A stretch of DNA of 16,244 bases from the NCBI GenBank assembly GCA_900544525.1, contig UQVN01000048.1, positions 1 through 16,244 of the forward strand, read 5' to 3'. The notes beneath the pieces were generated by a model that had not been told where the DNA came from, made no database searches, and saw only the letters and a list, made by a program, of their open reading frames with translations. Within the stretch, counting starts at the first letter, position 1; every line of letters starts with the position of its first letter. Source of the DNA: an uncultured Eubacteriales bacterium (GTDB lineage Bacteria; Bacillota; Clostridia; Lachnospirales; Lachnospiraceae). Made by a program: the position numbers and the translations under genes. This document shows positions 7,702-13,735 of this stretch, one piece after another.

Positions 7702-9008
7702 TTCTTTTCCTCTTCTCCTTTTTCTTTTCTAAGCTCCTTGGCCTCTTTTGATGCACGAACTAATTCTTCTATAATAAAGAAGGTAACTTCAAAGCCTAAT
7801 AGTCCAGATGCTTTATCCGTATGAACAATTTCAATCCCCTTTTTACGAAGTCTTGCGGCATATTCATGTCCTAAGTAAAGATTTGGTTTTAATACGTCAT
7901 AAATAAATTGCATTGGAGCAATATTAGCACTTTTTGCTACATAAGGGTTTACTTTTTTTGTAATTGTTTGTACCATCTCTTCTTGCCGTTTTGGATCGTA
8001 TTCAGATAGCTGAATAACAAGAGGCTCCATCCCTTCCTCTGTCATAAATTGATTAAATTCCATTGTATCAAATGGCGTATTTCCATAAATATAAGTGATA
8101 CCACTTAACTCTTCTTTTGCCTCTTCTCTCCTATCTTTTGCTTTCTCATAGAGTCTTATTAATTCCTCTGTCATTGGAATTTCAAGACAGGCAAATAATT
8201 TCTCATACGCCTCATAAATATTTTCTGGTCTTGTAAATTTGTGGAAAAATACATATGGTGTTCCAAATTTTTGTTCCATTTTTCTTGCAAGCGGAAGGGC
8301 AATTGGATGAACAACTACATTTAATTTTGCTTTTGGCGCTGTTTTAATCTCTTCAATCGTACATCCACTTGGCAATTGCATTCCAATTTCTACTTGATTT
8401 TCTTTTAAAATTCTACAAAGCTCTGTCGTTTGAAAACTTCCCATTCTCTGTCCCAAAACATTGACAGTATTTTCTTTTTCCTGTGACTCCATTAAAGAAA
8501 AACAAGCGGTAATTGTGCGTTCAAGCCCTGGCATATGGTTTTCACACTTAAAATGTTCTGTATGTACCGATAAAAATGGAATATGATACTCTTCCGTTAA
8601 TGCTTCTGCAATCGTATCCATATCATCTCCAATAATTTCAACAACACAAGTTGTCGTTAAAAAAACAGCCTTTGGCTCATATTCTTCTACTAATTCTTTC
8701 ATAGCTTCTTCAATTTTTTTCTTAGAACCAAAGGTCACATCACGGCTATCAAGAACAACGGATACACAACGTCCAAACACTCCTCCAAACTCTTCTGAAT
8801 GCAAGGTCATATGTTTTGTATAATAAGAACATTCATCAGTTCCAATGACTACAATCATAGCATCTTCAATTCCTCTTACGGTCATAGCAGACCCCATTAA
8901 TGGACAGTGAGCCCCTGGAAATAACGCATCCGTAAGAGGTTTTACATCTTTCATACAGGTAATTTCACTAAGTCTACCTAGTTTTTCTAATAATTCATTT
9001 CCATTCAT
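7698..9008 (-). CDS. Nitrogenase component 1-like subunit with three cluster cysteines (NifD/BchN-like)
   Basis: A 436-aa nitrogenase component 1 superfamily protein, the catalytic partner of the NifH-like reductase in this operon. The cluster-binding pattern is intact: C35 in AHCPLMG, C60 in GTDECSYYTKH, and C121 in TTTCVVEIIGDD. The spacing of 25 and 61 residues equals, as I recall, that of BchN in DPOR. A second domain follows, with PSGCTIEEIKTAPKAKLNVV. At the position that aligns with the FeMo-cofactor cysteine of NifD (after LNLVH), this protein has His (H234), arguing against a FeMo-co type active site. AAGGAGA lies 6 nt before the ATG. It sits 53 bp after the ABC ATPase with no terminator between, and overlaps the partner subunit by 4 bp. 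It is not NifD: no nif accessory genes are present. The substrate is unknown. Confidence 0.87.
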   Translation of the reverse strand: MNGNELLEKLGRLSEITCMKDVKPLTDALFPGAHCPLMGSAMTVRGIEDAMIVVIGTDECSYYTKHMTLHSEEFGGVFGRCVSVVLDSRDVTFGSKKKIEEAMKELVEEYEPKAVFLTTTCVVEIIGDDMDTIAEALTEEYHIPFLSVHTEHFKCENHMPGLERTITACFSLMESQEKENTVNVLGQRMGSFQTTELCRILKENQVEIGMQLPSGCTIEEIKTAPKAKLNVVVHPIALPLARKMEQKFGTPYVFFHKFTRPENIYEAYEKLFACLEIPMTEELIRLYEKAKDRREEAKEELSGITYIYGNTPFDTMEFNQFMTEEGMEPLVIQLSEYDPKRQEEMVQTITKKVNPYVAKSANIAPMQFIYDVLKPNLYLGHEYAARLRKKGIEIVHTDKASGLLGFEVTFFIIEELVRASKEAKELRKEKGEEEKK

Positions 9009-9061
9009 TATCTGTCTCCTTTTACTCCTATTTTCTACTTTCTTTTTCCCTTATGTTCTAT

Positions 9062-9841
9062 TTAACAAATCTCTTTATAGGCAAGTATCGGTTTTTTTCG
9101 TCCTTCTAACCAAACAACATCACAGTCCACATCATAAACTTCTTTCATCATCTGATTAGTAATGACATCTTCCGGTTTTCCTTCTGCGTATTTTTTCCCT
9201 TTTTTAATGACAATGATTCTATCACTGACTTCTAAAGCTTGACTTAAGTCATGTAGTACCATAACAACACCGATACCAGATTCTTTATTTAATTTTTTTA
9301 CAAGTCGCATTGTTTCTAACTGATGAGAAATATCCAAATAGGTTGTTGGCTCATCAAGAAACATCATTTCTGGCTGTTGTGTTAAAACAGTGGCAATCCA
9401 AACTCTTTGTGCCTCTCCTCCTGAACATTCTTGAATGGACTTTTCCCTCAATTCATAAACACCCGTCGCCTTCATGGCCCATTCTACAATGCGATCATCC
9501 TCTTCTTTATTTTTCTTTCCAAAACTTTGGTAGGGTATTCTTCCATAGGAAACTAAATCTTTCACTTTAAAATCAGGAGGCGCGGTATGACATTGAGGCA
9601 ATACTCCGATCTGTCTTGCCAATTCTTTATTACTAAATGACAAAAGATCTCTACCATCCAAACGAACGGTTCCTTTTTGAAACCTTAGTAATTTTGTAAT
9701 CGCTTTTAATACAGTAGATTTTCCAGAACCATTTGGCCCAATTACCGTCGTTATTTCTCCTTTTTTTAAATGAATATCCATTTCTTCGATAACAATAGAA
9801 TCGCCATATCCAACCTGTATATTTTTTGCCTTAATTTCCAT
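9062..9841 (-). CDS. FecE/BtuD-type ABC transporter ATP-binding protein
   Basis: A 259-aa cytoplasmic ATPase that powers the FecCD-type permease encoded just upstream. Motifs seen: Walker A GPNGSGKST (35-43), Q-loop Q83 in GVLPQ, signature CSGGE (139-143) in place of the usual LSGGQ, Walker B MMFLDEPT (159-166) and switch His H197 in VLHDL. Length and the PxxF...VSYGRIPY region match the iron-siderophore/cobalamin/heme importer ATPases (FecE, FhuC, BtuD, HmuV). Its start overlaps the end of the permease gene by 11 bp, so the two are translationally coupled. The Cys at the first signature position is a mild departure; the essential SGG is retained. Specificity within the iron-complex/corrinoid class cannot be told. 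Confidence 0.92.
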   Translation of the reverse strand: MEIKAKNIQVGYGDSIVIEEMDIHLKKGEITTVIGPNGSGKSTVLKAITKLLRFQKGTVRLDGRDLLSFSNKELARQIGVLPQCHTAPPDFKVKDLVSYGRIPYQSFGKKNKEEDDRIVEWAMKATGVYELREKSIQECSGGEAQRVWIATVLTQQPEMMFLDEPTTYLDISHQLETMRLVKKLNKESGIGVVMVLHDLSQALEVSDRIIVIKKGKKYAEGKPEDVITNQMMKEVYDVDCDVVWLEGRKKPILAYKEIC

Positions 9842-10844
9842 AACGTCCTCCTTTTTTCCTTAACATATATAAGAAAAATGGTCCGCCTGATACTGCCATC
9901 ACAATCCCTACTGGAATTTCCATACCTGGAACAATAGTTCTTCCAATGGTATCTGCAAATAGCAATACATCCGCTCCTAAAACGATACTAACAGGAATCA
10001 TAACTTTATAATTCGAACCTACTAAAATTCTCGCAATATGAGGCACAACAAGACCTACAAAACCAATAATACCCGCTACTGCTACTGTAGAGGCTGCTAA
10101 AAATGCAGCGACAGCTGAAAGCATAATACGGCTTATATTTACATTAATTCCAAGGCTCTTTGCCATTTCATCTCCAAGCTGTAACGCATTGGCATTTTTC
10201 ACACAACAAAAAGCGAAAACAATTCCAATTCCTGCATAAATAGAAAGGATACGAACTTGATACCAACTCTTTCCAGATAAACTTCCATTTAAAAATGCTA
10301 AAACCCCTTGTAAACTATCAGAATTTAATAACTGTAATAAAGCGGTATAAGCGCCTAAAACCGAGTTGATTGCTACTCCTGATAAAATAATTCGTGTCGG
10401 ATCTACGCCATTCTTCCACGCCATAGAATAGATAAGAAGACAAGCAAGTCCTGCACCAATAAAAGCAAAGACAGGTAAGGAGCCTGTCATTGTTGGAAAA
10501 AGAAGTAAAATCGTGCTAGCGACTGTCGCTGCACCAGAAGATACTCCAATTGTCCCAGGATCTGCGAGCGGATTTTTCATAACCGATTGAAGAAGCGCAC
10601 CCGACGCAGATAGGCACGCTCCAATCATAATGGCAAGAAGAATACGAGGTAATCGTAAATTCATTACAATGACTTTTACGGGGTTATTTTCTTCTTTCAT
10701 CATTTCTCGCATAATTTCTGGTATTGAATATCCTGCACTTCCAACGGCAATGGATATCAGACATAAGATAATAAGAATCGCAAACAACACGCTAAGAACT
10801 ACGCTCACCCTCAATGCACCATATGTATTCTTTGCCTTTTTCAT
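9831..10844 (-). CDS. FecCD/BtuC-type ABC transporter permease
   Basis: A 337-aa membrane permease of the FecCD family, with roughly ten hydrophobic segments. Family signatures: LRLPRILLAIMIGACLSASG near residues 62-81, MKNPLADPGTIGVSSGA, GEEMAKSLGI-like LQLGDEMAKSLGIN, and the C-terminal GIIGFVGLVVPHIARIL contacting the ATPase, then PVGIVMAVSGGPFF. It would work as a homodimer with the ATPase and binding lipoprotein of the same operon to import an iron-siderophore, heme, corrinoid or similar ligand. The ATG follows the binding-protein stop by about 21 bp. An AAGGA lies 14 nt upstream, and between them a five-codon frame (MAKRQ) ends with TGA overlapping this ATG. Length is usual for the family. 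Confidence 0.92.
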   Translation of the reverse strand: MKKAKNTYGALRVSVVLSVLFAILIILCLISIAVGSAGYSIPEIMREMMKEENNPVKVIVMNLRLPRILLAIMIGACLSASGALLQSVMKNPLADPGTIGVSSGAATVASTILLLFPTMTGSLPVFAFIGAGLACLLIYSMAWKNGVDPTRIILSGVAINSVLGAYTALLQLLNSDSLQGVLAFLNGSLSGKSWYQVRILSIYAGIGIVFAFCCVKNANALQLGDEMAKSLGINVNISRIMLSAVAAFLAASTVAVAGIIGFVGLVVPHIARILVGSNYKVMIPVSIVLGADVLLFADTIGRTIVPGMEIPVGIVMAVSGGPFFLYMLRKKGGRYGN

Positions 10845-10865
10845 TGTCTTTTTGCCATTCCTTTC

Positions 10866-11873
10866 TTAGTCGAATTTTTCTTCTAATAAATCCATTAAAT
10901 CATTCATATGATCAATAGCACTTGCTCCCTTTGCTGTTGCATAAGCACCAGATAGATAGATAATTTTCTCATCTTTTATAGCAGATACATTGTTCCAAAC
11001 TTGTGGATTTTTCTTAAACTCTTCTTCAAACGTTGTTTGTGTCATCTCTGCTGTTGGTACTCCTGGATAAAGAGCAAATATAATATCTGGATCTTGTTCC
11101 ATAAACTGTTCCATATCAAGAGGTGCTGTTTGCATGGATGGCTCGATCAAACTATCAGAAATATTTTCAAATCCCATCATCGCAAGCATACTTCCTAAAT
11201 AACTTTCAGAAGTTGATTGGTAAGTTGGTGTAAAGAGAATCATTGCTTTTTTTGTATCATGACTTTCTTTATATTCCTTTGCTCGGTCTTCCACTTCTTG
11301 GAACTCTGCTTCTAATTTACTTCTTTCTTCTGCTCCTCCAAAAGATTCTGCAAGAACTAAGCTTTGCTCTTTTGTTTCTTCATAAGCAATTCCATGTCCT
11401 TCGCTTGTGTAATAAACTGGAATTCCTGCATCATCTAATACTTTCCCATAATCTTCTTGTAAATGATCCCCCATAATTACAAGATCTGGTGACATAGAAA
11501 TAACACTCTCTGTATCAAGCTTGCTCATACCTGTTTCAATGGTCGGAAGTTCAGACACCCAATCAGGATAGTTTCCAGTTACTGTACTTGTGATAGCAAT
11601 TGGATGAATATCTAAATCTGCTAATACTTCTAACGCAGTATTGGAAAGACAAATAATCTTCTTTGGCATTGTTTCAAGCTGTAAGGATTCTCCATGGGAT
11701 TCTTTGGCATAAGTTGGATAAAGAATATTTAATCCTTCTTGTTTGGCTTCTGTTGTAGCTTCTACTGTTGTAGTTCCCCCAGTTTTTGTTTCGCTACTGT
11801 TACATCCAGCCAATAAACTTGCTGTCATCATTGCAGTTAATGTCATTGTTATTATTTTCTTTTTTGTTCTCAT
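10866..11873 (-). CDS. FecB/BtuF-type substrate-binding lipoprotein
   Basis: A 335-aa extracytoplasmic binding protein of the periplasmic-binding-protein type 2 class used by iron-complex and cobalamin importers. It has a Lys-rich N-terminus, a hydrophobic stretch and the lipobox LLAGC (acylated C24), followed by a Ser/Thr/Glu-rich linker. Mature-protein signatures: MPKKIICLSNTALEVLADL at the start of the first lobe, SPDLVIMGDHL, DDAGIPVYY, and the long backbone helix rich in Glu and Lys linking the lobes. Lack of an obvious His or Met cluster argues weakly against a bare metal-ion binder. AGAGGAG precedes the ATG. It follows the NifH-like gene after 117 bp that hold a hairpin and a candidate operator, so it may have separate control. 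The ligand is not identifiable from sequence. Confidence 0.9.
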   Translation of the reverse strand: MRTKKKIITMTLTAMMTASLLAGCNSSETKTGGTTTVEATTEAKQEGLNILYPTYAKESHGESLQLETMPKKIICLSNTALEVLADLDIHPIAITSTVTGNYPDWVSELPTIETGMSKLDTESVISMSPDLVIMGDHLQEDYGKVLDDAGIPVYYTSEGHGIAYEETKEQSLVLAESFGGAEERSKLEAEFQEVEDRAKEYKESHDTKKAMILFTPTYQSTSESYLGSMLAMMGFENISDSLIEPSMQTAPLDMEQFMEQDPDIIFALYPGVPTAEMTQTTFEEEFKKNPQVWNNVSAIKDEKIIYLSGAYATAKGASAIDHMNDLMDLLEEKFD

Positions 11874-11928
11874 ACTAAAACTCCTCTTATATAAATTAAA
11901 TTTTATTGTTTTTTGTTAGAATTTTTAT

Positions 11929-11944
11929 GTTAGTTGACACTAAC
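11929..11944. promoter_or_regulatory. Candidate operator 2: GTTAGTTGACACTAAC
   Basis: Palindrome with perfect 6-bp arms GTTAGT and ACTAAC around TGAC. It is identical at 12 of 16 positions to the palindrome in the nifH-like/araC intergenic region. A further half site, GTTAG, is at 11915-11919. The TTAG-N6-CTAA layout resembles DtxR/IdeR-type boxes. It lies between the NifH-like and binding-lipoprotein genes; the regulator is inferred. Confidence 0.5.
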
Positions 11945-11955
11945 TCTCTTCTTTT

Positions 11956-11989
11956 AGAATAGAAGGTAAAAGCTACCTTCTTCCATTCT
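11956..11989 (-). other. Intercistronic hairpin directly after the NifH-like gene
   Basis: AGAAGGTA (11961-11968) pairs with TACCTTCT (11974-11981), and AGAAT (11956-11960) pairs with ATTCT (11985-11989) across a small bulge. On the minus strand it begins 1 nt after the NifH-like stop and has no T-run, so it looks like an mRNA-stabilising or processing hairpin or a partial terminator rather than a full one. A similar arrangement after nifH is known in true nitrogenase operons. Confidence 0.5.
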
Positions 11990-11990
11990 T

Positions 11991-12761
11991 CTATTCTTCT
12001 ATCGGAACTTCTTGGCTAATTGCTAAAATCTGTTCTGCTAAATTGTTATAAACCTCTTTCATCACAGATTCTTCTAATCCTTCAAAAATAGTTCCACCTT
12101 TTGCTTCTGCCTTTTGAATATCCCCACAACGCGGAATATAGGCAATAACTTTTGTTTCAATTTCTTCCACTGCTTTTTGAACAATTTCTTGTTCGTTTTC
12201 AATATTTTTTGCATTTAAAATCAAACCACCAAGTTTTGCGTAACCACGTTTTCCATAGTTTTTAATGGCTTGTGCAATATTATTTGCTGCATAAAGGCTC
12301 ATCATTTCCCCAGAAGAAACGATAAAGACTTCTCTTGCGTATCCTTCACGAATTGGCATGGCAAATCCTCCGCAAACAACATCACCTAATACATCATAAA
12401 TCACCACATCTGGCTTATATACCTCAAATGCGTGTAACTCTTCTAATTTCTCAAAAGCAGAAATAATTCCACGACCTGCACATCCAATTCCTGGCATTGG
12501 ACCACCTGATTCCACACAAAGAACTCCGTTATATCCTTCAAATACAATATCCGAAAGTTCTAAATCTTCTCCCTTTTCTCTTAATTGTTCTAATACAGTT
12601 GGAATTCTTTTTCCTCCCATTAACGTTTTTGTAGAATCCGCTTTTGGATCGCATCCAACTTGCATCACTTTATATCCTTTCTGTGATAAAGCTGCAGATA
12701 GATTCGAAGTTGTTGTAGATTTTCCAATTCCACCTTTTCCGTAAATGGCTATTTTCCGCAT
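11991..12761 (-). CDS. NifH-like ATP-dependent reductase (nitrogenase iron protein family)
   Basis: A 256-aa member of the NifH/BchL/CfbC family, a homodimeric ATPase that passes electrons from a [4Fe-4S] cluster to a component 1 partner. Seen directly: P-loop GKGGIGKST (8-16), VGCDPKADST (35-44), the first cluster cysteine C94 in GIGCAGRG, the second C130 in GDVVCGGFAMP, and R97, the equivalent of the arginine ADP-ribosylated in NifH. All catalytic hallmarks are intact. I chose the ATG at 12761 (MRKIAIYG) because homologues begin there and AAGGA lies at suitable distance. A GTG at 12788 opens the frame 9 codons earlier but has no ribosome binding site, and an ATG at 12773 touches the AAGGA directly. 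It is the first gene of a seven-gene operon with a transporter, two component 1 subunits and a flavodoxin. Not assigned as nifH, because the partners are not NifDK. Confidence 0.93.
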   Translation of the reverse strand: MRKIAIYGKGGIGKSTTTSNLSAALSQKGYKVMQVGCDPKADSTKTLMGGKRIPTVLEQLREKGEDLELSDIVFEGYNGVLCVESGGPMPGIGCAGRGIISAFEKLEELHAFEVYKPDVVIYDVLGDVVCGGFAMPIREGYAREVFIVSSGEMMSLYAANNIAQAIKNYGKRGYAKLGGLILNAKNIENEQEIVQKAVEEIETKVIAYIPRCGDIQKAEAKGGTIFEGLEESVMKEVYNNLAEQILAISQEVPIEE

Positions 12762-12792
12762 AACTTCTTCCATTCCTTTCTTTGTCACTCTA

Positions 12793-12821
12793 TTGACAAT
12801 CTATTTTCATAAACGTATAAT
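12793..12821 (+). promoter_or_regulatory. Perfect-consensus sigma-A promoter of the araC-family gene
   Basis: TTGACA (12793-12798), exactly 17 bp, then TATAAT (12816-12821). Transcription would start near 12828, giving a leader of about 125 nt before the AraC ATG at 12954. No other strong promoter was seen for this gene. Confidence 0.82.
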
Positions 12822-12835
12822 TGAAATTACATACA

Positions 12836-12851
12836 GTTAGTTATACCTAAC
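12836..12851. promoter_or_regulatory. Candidate operator 1: GTTAGTTATACCTAAC
   Basis: Palindrome matching its own reverse complement at 14 of 16 positions (GTTAG-N6-CTAAC). It lies about 8 nt downstream of the predicted AraC transcription start and inside the divergent region for the NifH-like operon. A repressor here could block the AraC promoter and overlap the opposing one. The TTAG-N6-CTAA layout resembles DtxR/IdeR-type iron boxes. The regulator is inferred. Confidence 0.6.
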
Positions 12852-12868
12852 CACAGAAAGGAGTATAA
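12840..12868 (-). promoter_or_regulatory. Weak candidate promoter of the NifH-like operon
   Basis: On the minus strand TTATAC (12863-12868), a 17-bp spacer and TATAAC (12840-12845); the -10 lies inside the candidate operator. The -35 is poor, which would suit a promoter needing an activator. An alternative -10, TATACT, is at 12862-12867 without a good -35. Confidence 0.3.
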
Positions 12869-12953
12869 CATAAAAATTTCGTATAAACCTTAAATATCAT
12901 AGGGAACTTATTAAATATCTTTCGATTTTCTGCAAAAAGAGGTTATAATAATT

Positions 12954-13676
12954 ATGAAAATTCAAATGAATACAAAAATTGATTATATCGGAAATAAAAA
13001 TCTACTCGATTCTCTTTATAATCATAAACCAATTTGTGAAGCATTATTAAAGGAGGGATATGCGTCTGCCTCTGCTCTTTTCCATAAGAGAGCTATGTGT
13101 ATTCGAGATCTTTCTGAACATGATATTTCAATTTTACGCTGTGTATTTTTAAATTCTTTAAATAAAAGTCTTTATAACTTTGTATTATATGCATGGGATA
13201 TTTCTCTTGCTGAGTGCTGTTATGAAAATTTATTTCATTCCCACGAATACGAAAACTATACTGCTTTTTTAATGGCAGGAGATGAAATTTTAAAATCTTA
13301 TGCTTGTCAGATTTGTTCTGCTTGTCCACAATCCTCCCATATCGAACGGGCTTGTTGTTATATTGACAGTCATATTAACGAAGAACTCACATTAGATATT
13401 GTGGCACAAAATACTTTTGTCAGTAAATCCTATTTGGCACAGACATTTAAACCAATAACCGGAGAAGGATTTTCTGAATATATTACAAATCGCCGAATTG
13501 CCATCGCTAAAAACTTACTATTAACGACTACATTAAAAATTGATGAAATCGCAAGCCAATGTGGATTTTTCTCTTCTACCTATTTTTCTACCGTATTTAA
13601 AAAACAAACGGATTTTTCCCCAAGCACGTTTCGAAAACGATTTTCAGGAACGGCATTTCACGACTTAGCGATATAA
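12954..13676 (+). CDS. Cysteine-rich AraC-family transcriptional regulator
   Basis: A 240-aa DNA-binding regulator. The C-terminal AraC-type double helix-turn-helix covers about residues 130-232: ERACCYIDSHINEELTLDIV, then NTFVSKSYLAQTFKPITGEG, ITNRRIAIAKNLLLTT, and the second helix-turn-helix SQCGFFSSTYFSTVFKKQTDFS. The N-terminal 120 residues match no sensor domain I know and are not a cupin by eye. The protein has eleven cysteines, including C-x2-C-x2-C at 118, 121 and 124 and CC pairs at 88-89 and 134-135, which suggests a metal, Fe-S or redox sensor. It is divergent from the NifH-like operon and shares its 192-bp upstream region, so it is the likely regulator of that operon. AGAGG precedes the ATG. 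Its own promoter is a perfect consensus overlapped downstream by a candidate operator. Confidence 0.88.
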   Translation: MKIQMNTKIDYIGNKNLLDSLYNHKPICEALLKEGYASASALFHKRAMCIRDLSEHDISILRCVFLNSLNKSLYNFVLYAWDISLAECCYENLFHSHEYENYTAFLMAGDEILKSYACQICSACPQSSHIERACCYIDSHINEELTLDIVAQNTFVSKSYLAQTFKPITGEGFSEYITNRRIAIAKNLLLTTTLKIDEIASQCGFFSSTYFSTVFKKQTDFSPSTFRKRFSGTAFHDLAI

Positions 13677-13722
13677 AAAAACACATTTCCTATCATTAAC
13701 ACGAATAGGAAATGTGCCTTTT
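13674..13722. terminator. Bidirectional terminator between araC-family and metY-like genes
   Basis: CACATTTCCTAT (13682-13693) pairs perfectly with ATAGGAAATGTG (13705-13716) around an 11-nt loop. On the minus strand it is followed by GTTTTTT, a good T-tract for the MetY-like gene; on the plus strand by CCTTTT, a weaker one for the AraC gene. Confidence 0.88.
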
Positions 13723-13735
13723 CAACGATTACTTT

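Noticed and set aside
9310..9570. Plus-strand open frame opposite the ABC ATPase gene
   Set aside because: It lies fully antisense to a gene with all ABC motifs and shows no family features or good ribosome binding site.
10845..10859. Five-codon frame MAKRQ ahead of the permease gene
   Set aside because: Too short to call a gene; more likely the AAGGA serves the permease ATG, with possible reinitiation through the ATGA overlap.
5845..12761. Classical nitrogen-fixation (nif) cluster
   Set aside because: No nifE, nifN, nifB or nifV is present; one component 1 subunit lacks all cluster cysteines; the FeMo-cofactor Cys position in the other is His; and both subunits are short.
6469..12761. Methylthio-alkane reductase (MarBHDK)
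   Set aside because: The importer genes, the cysteine-free second subunit and the lack of a marB-like gene do not fit. Only the nearby metY suggests it, so it is kept as a weak hypothesis.
12762..12788. Longer NifH-like protein starting at GTG 12788 or ATG 12773
   Set aside because: The GTG has no ribosome binding site, the ATG at 12773 abuts AAGGA with no spacing, and family members begin at MRKIAIYGKGG (12761).
12856..12866. AAGGAG in the AraC leader as the start site of a leader peptide
   Set aside because: No ATG, GTG or TTG follows at a usable distance.
12944..12949. TATAAT just before the AraC ATG as its -10 element
   Set aside because: It ends only 4 nt before the ATG, lacks a -35, and would give a leaderless message; the promoter at 12793-12821 is far better.
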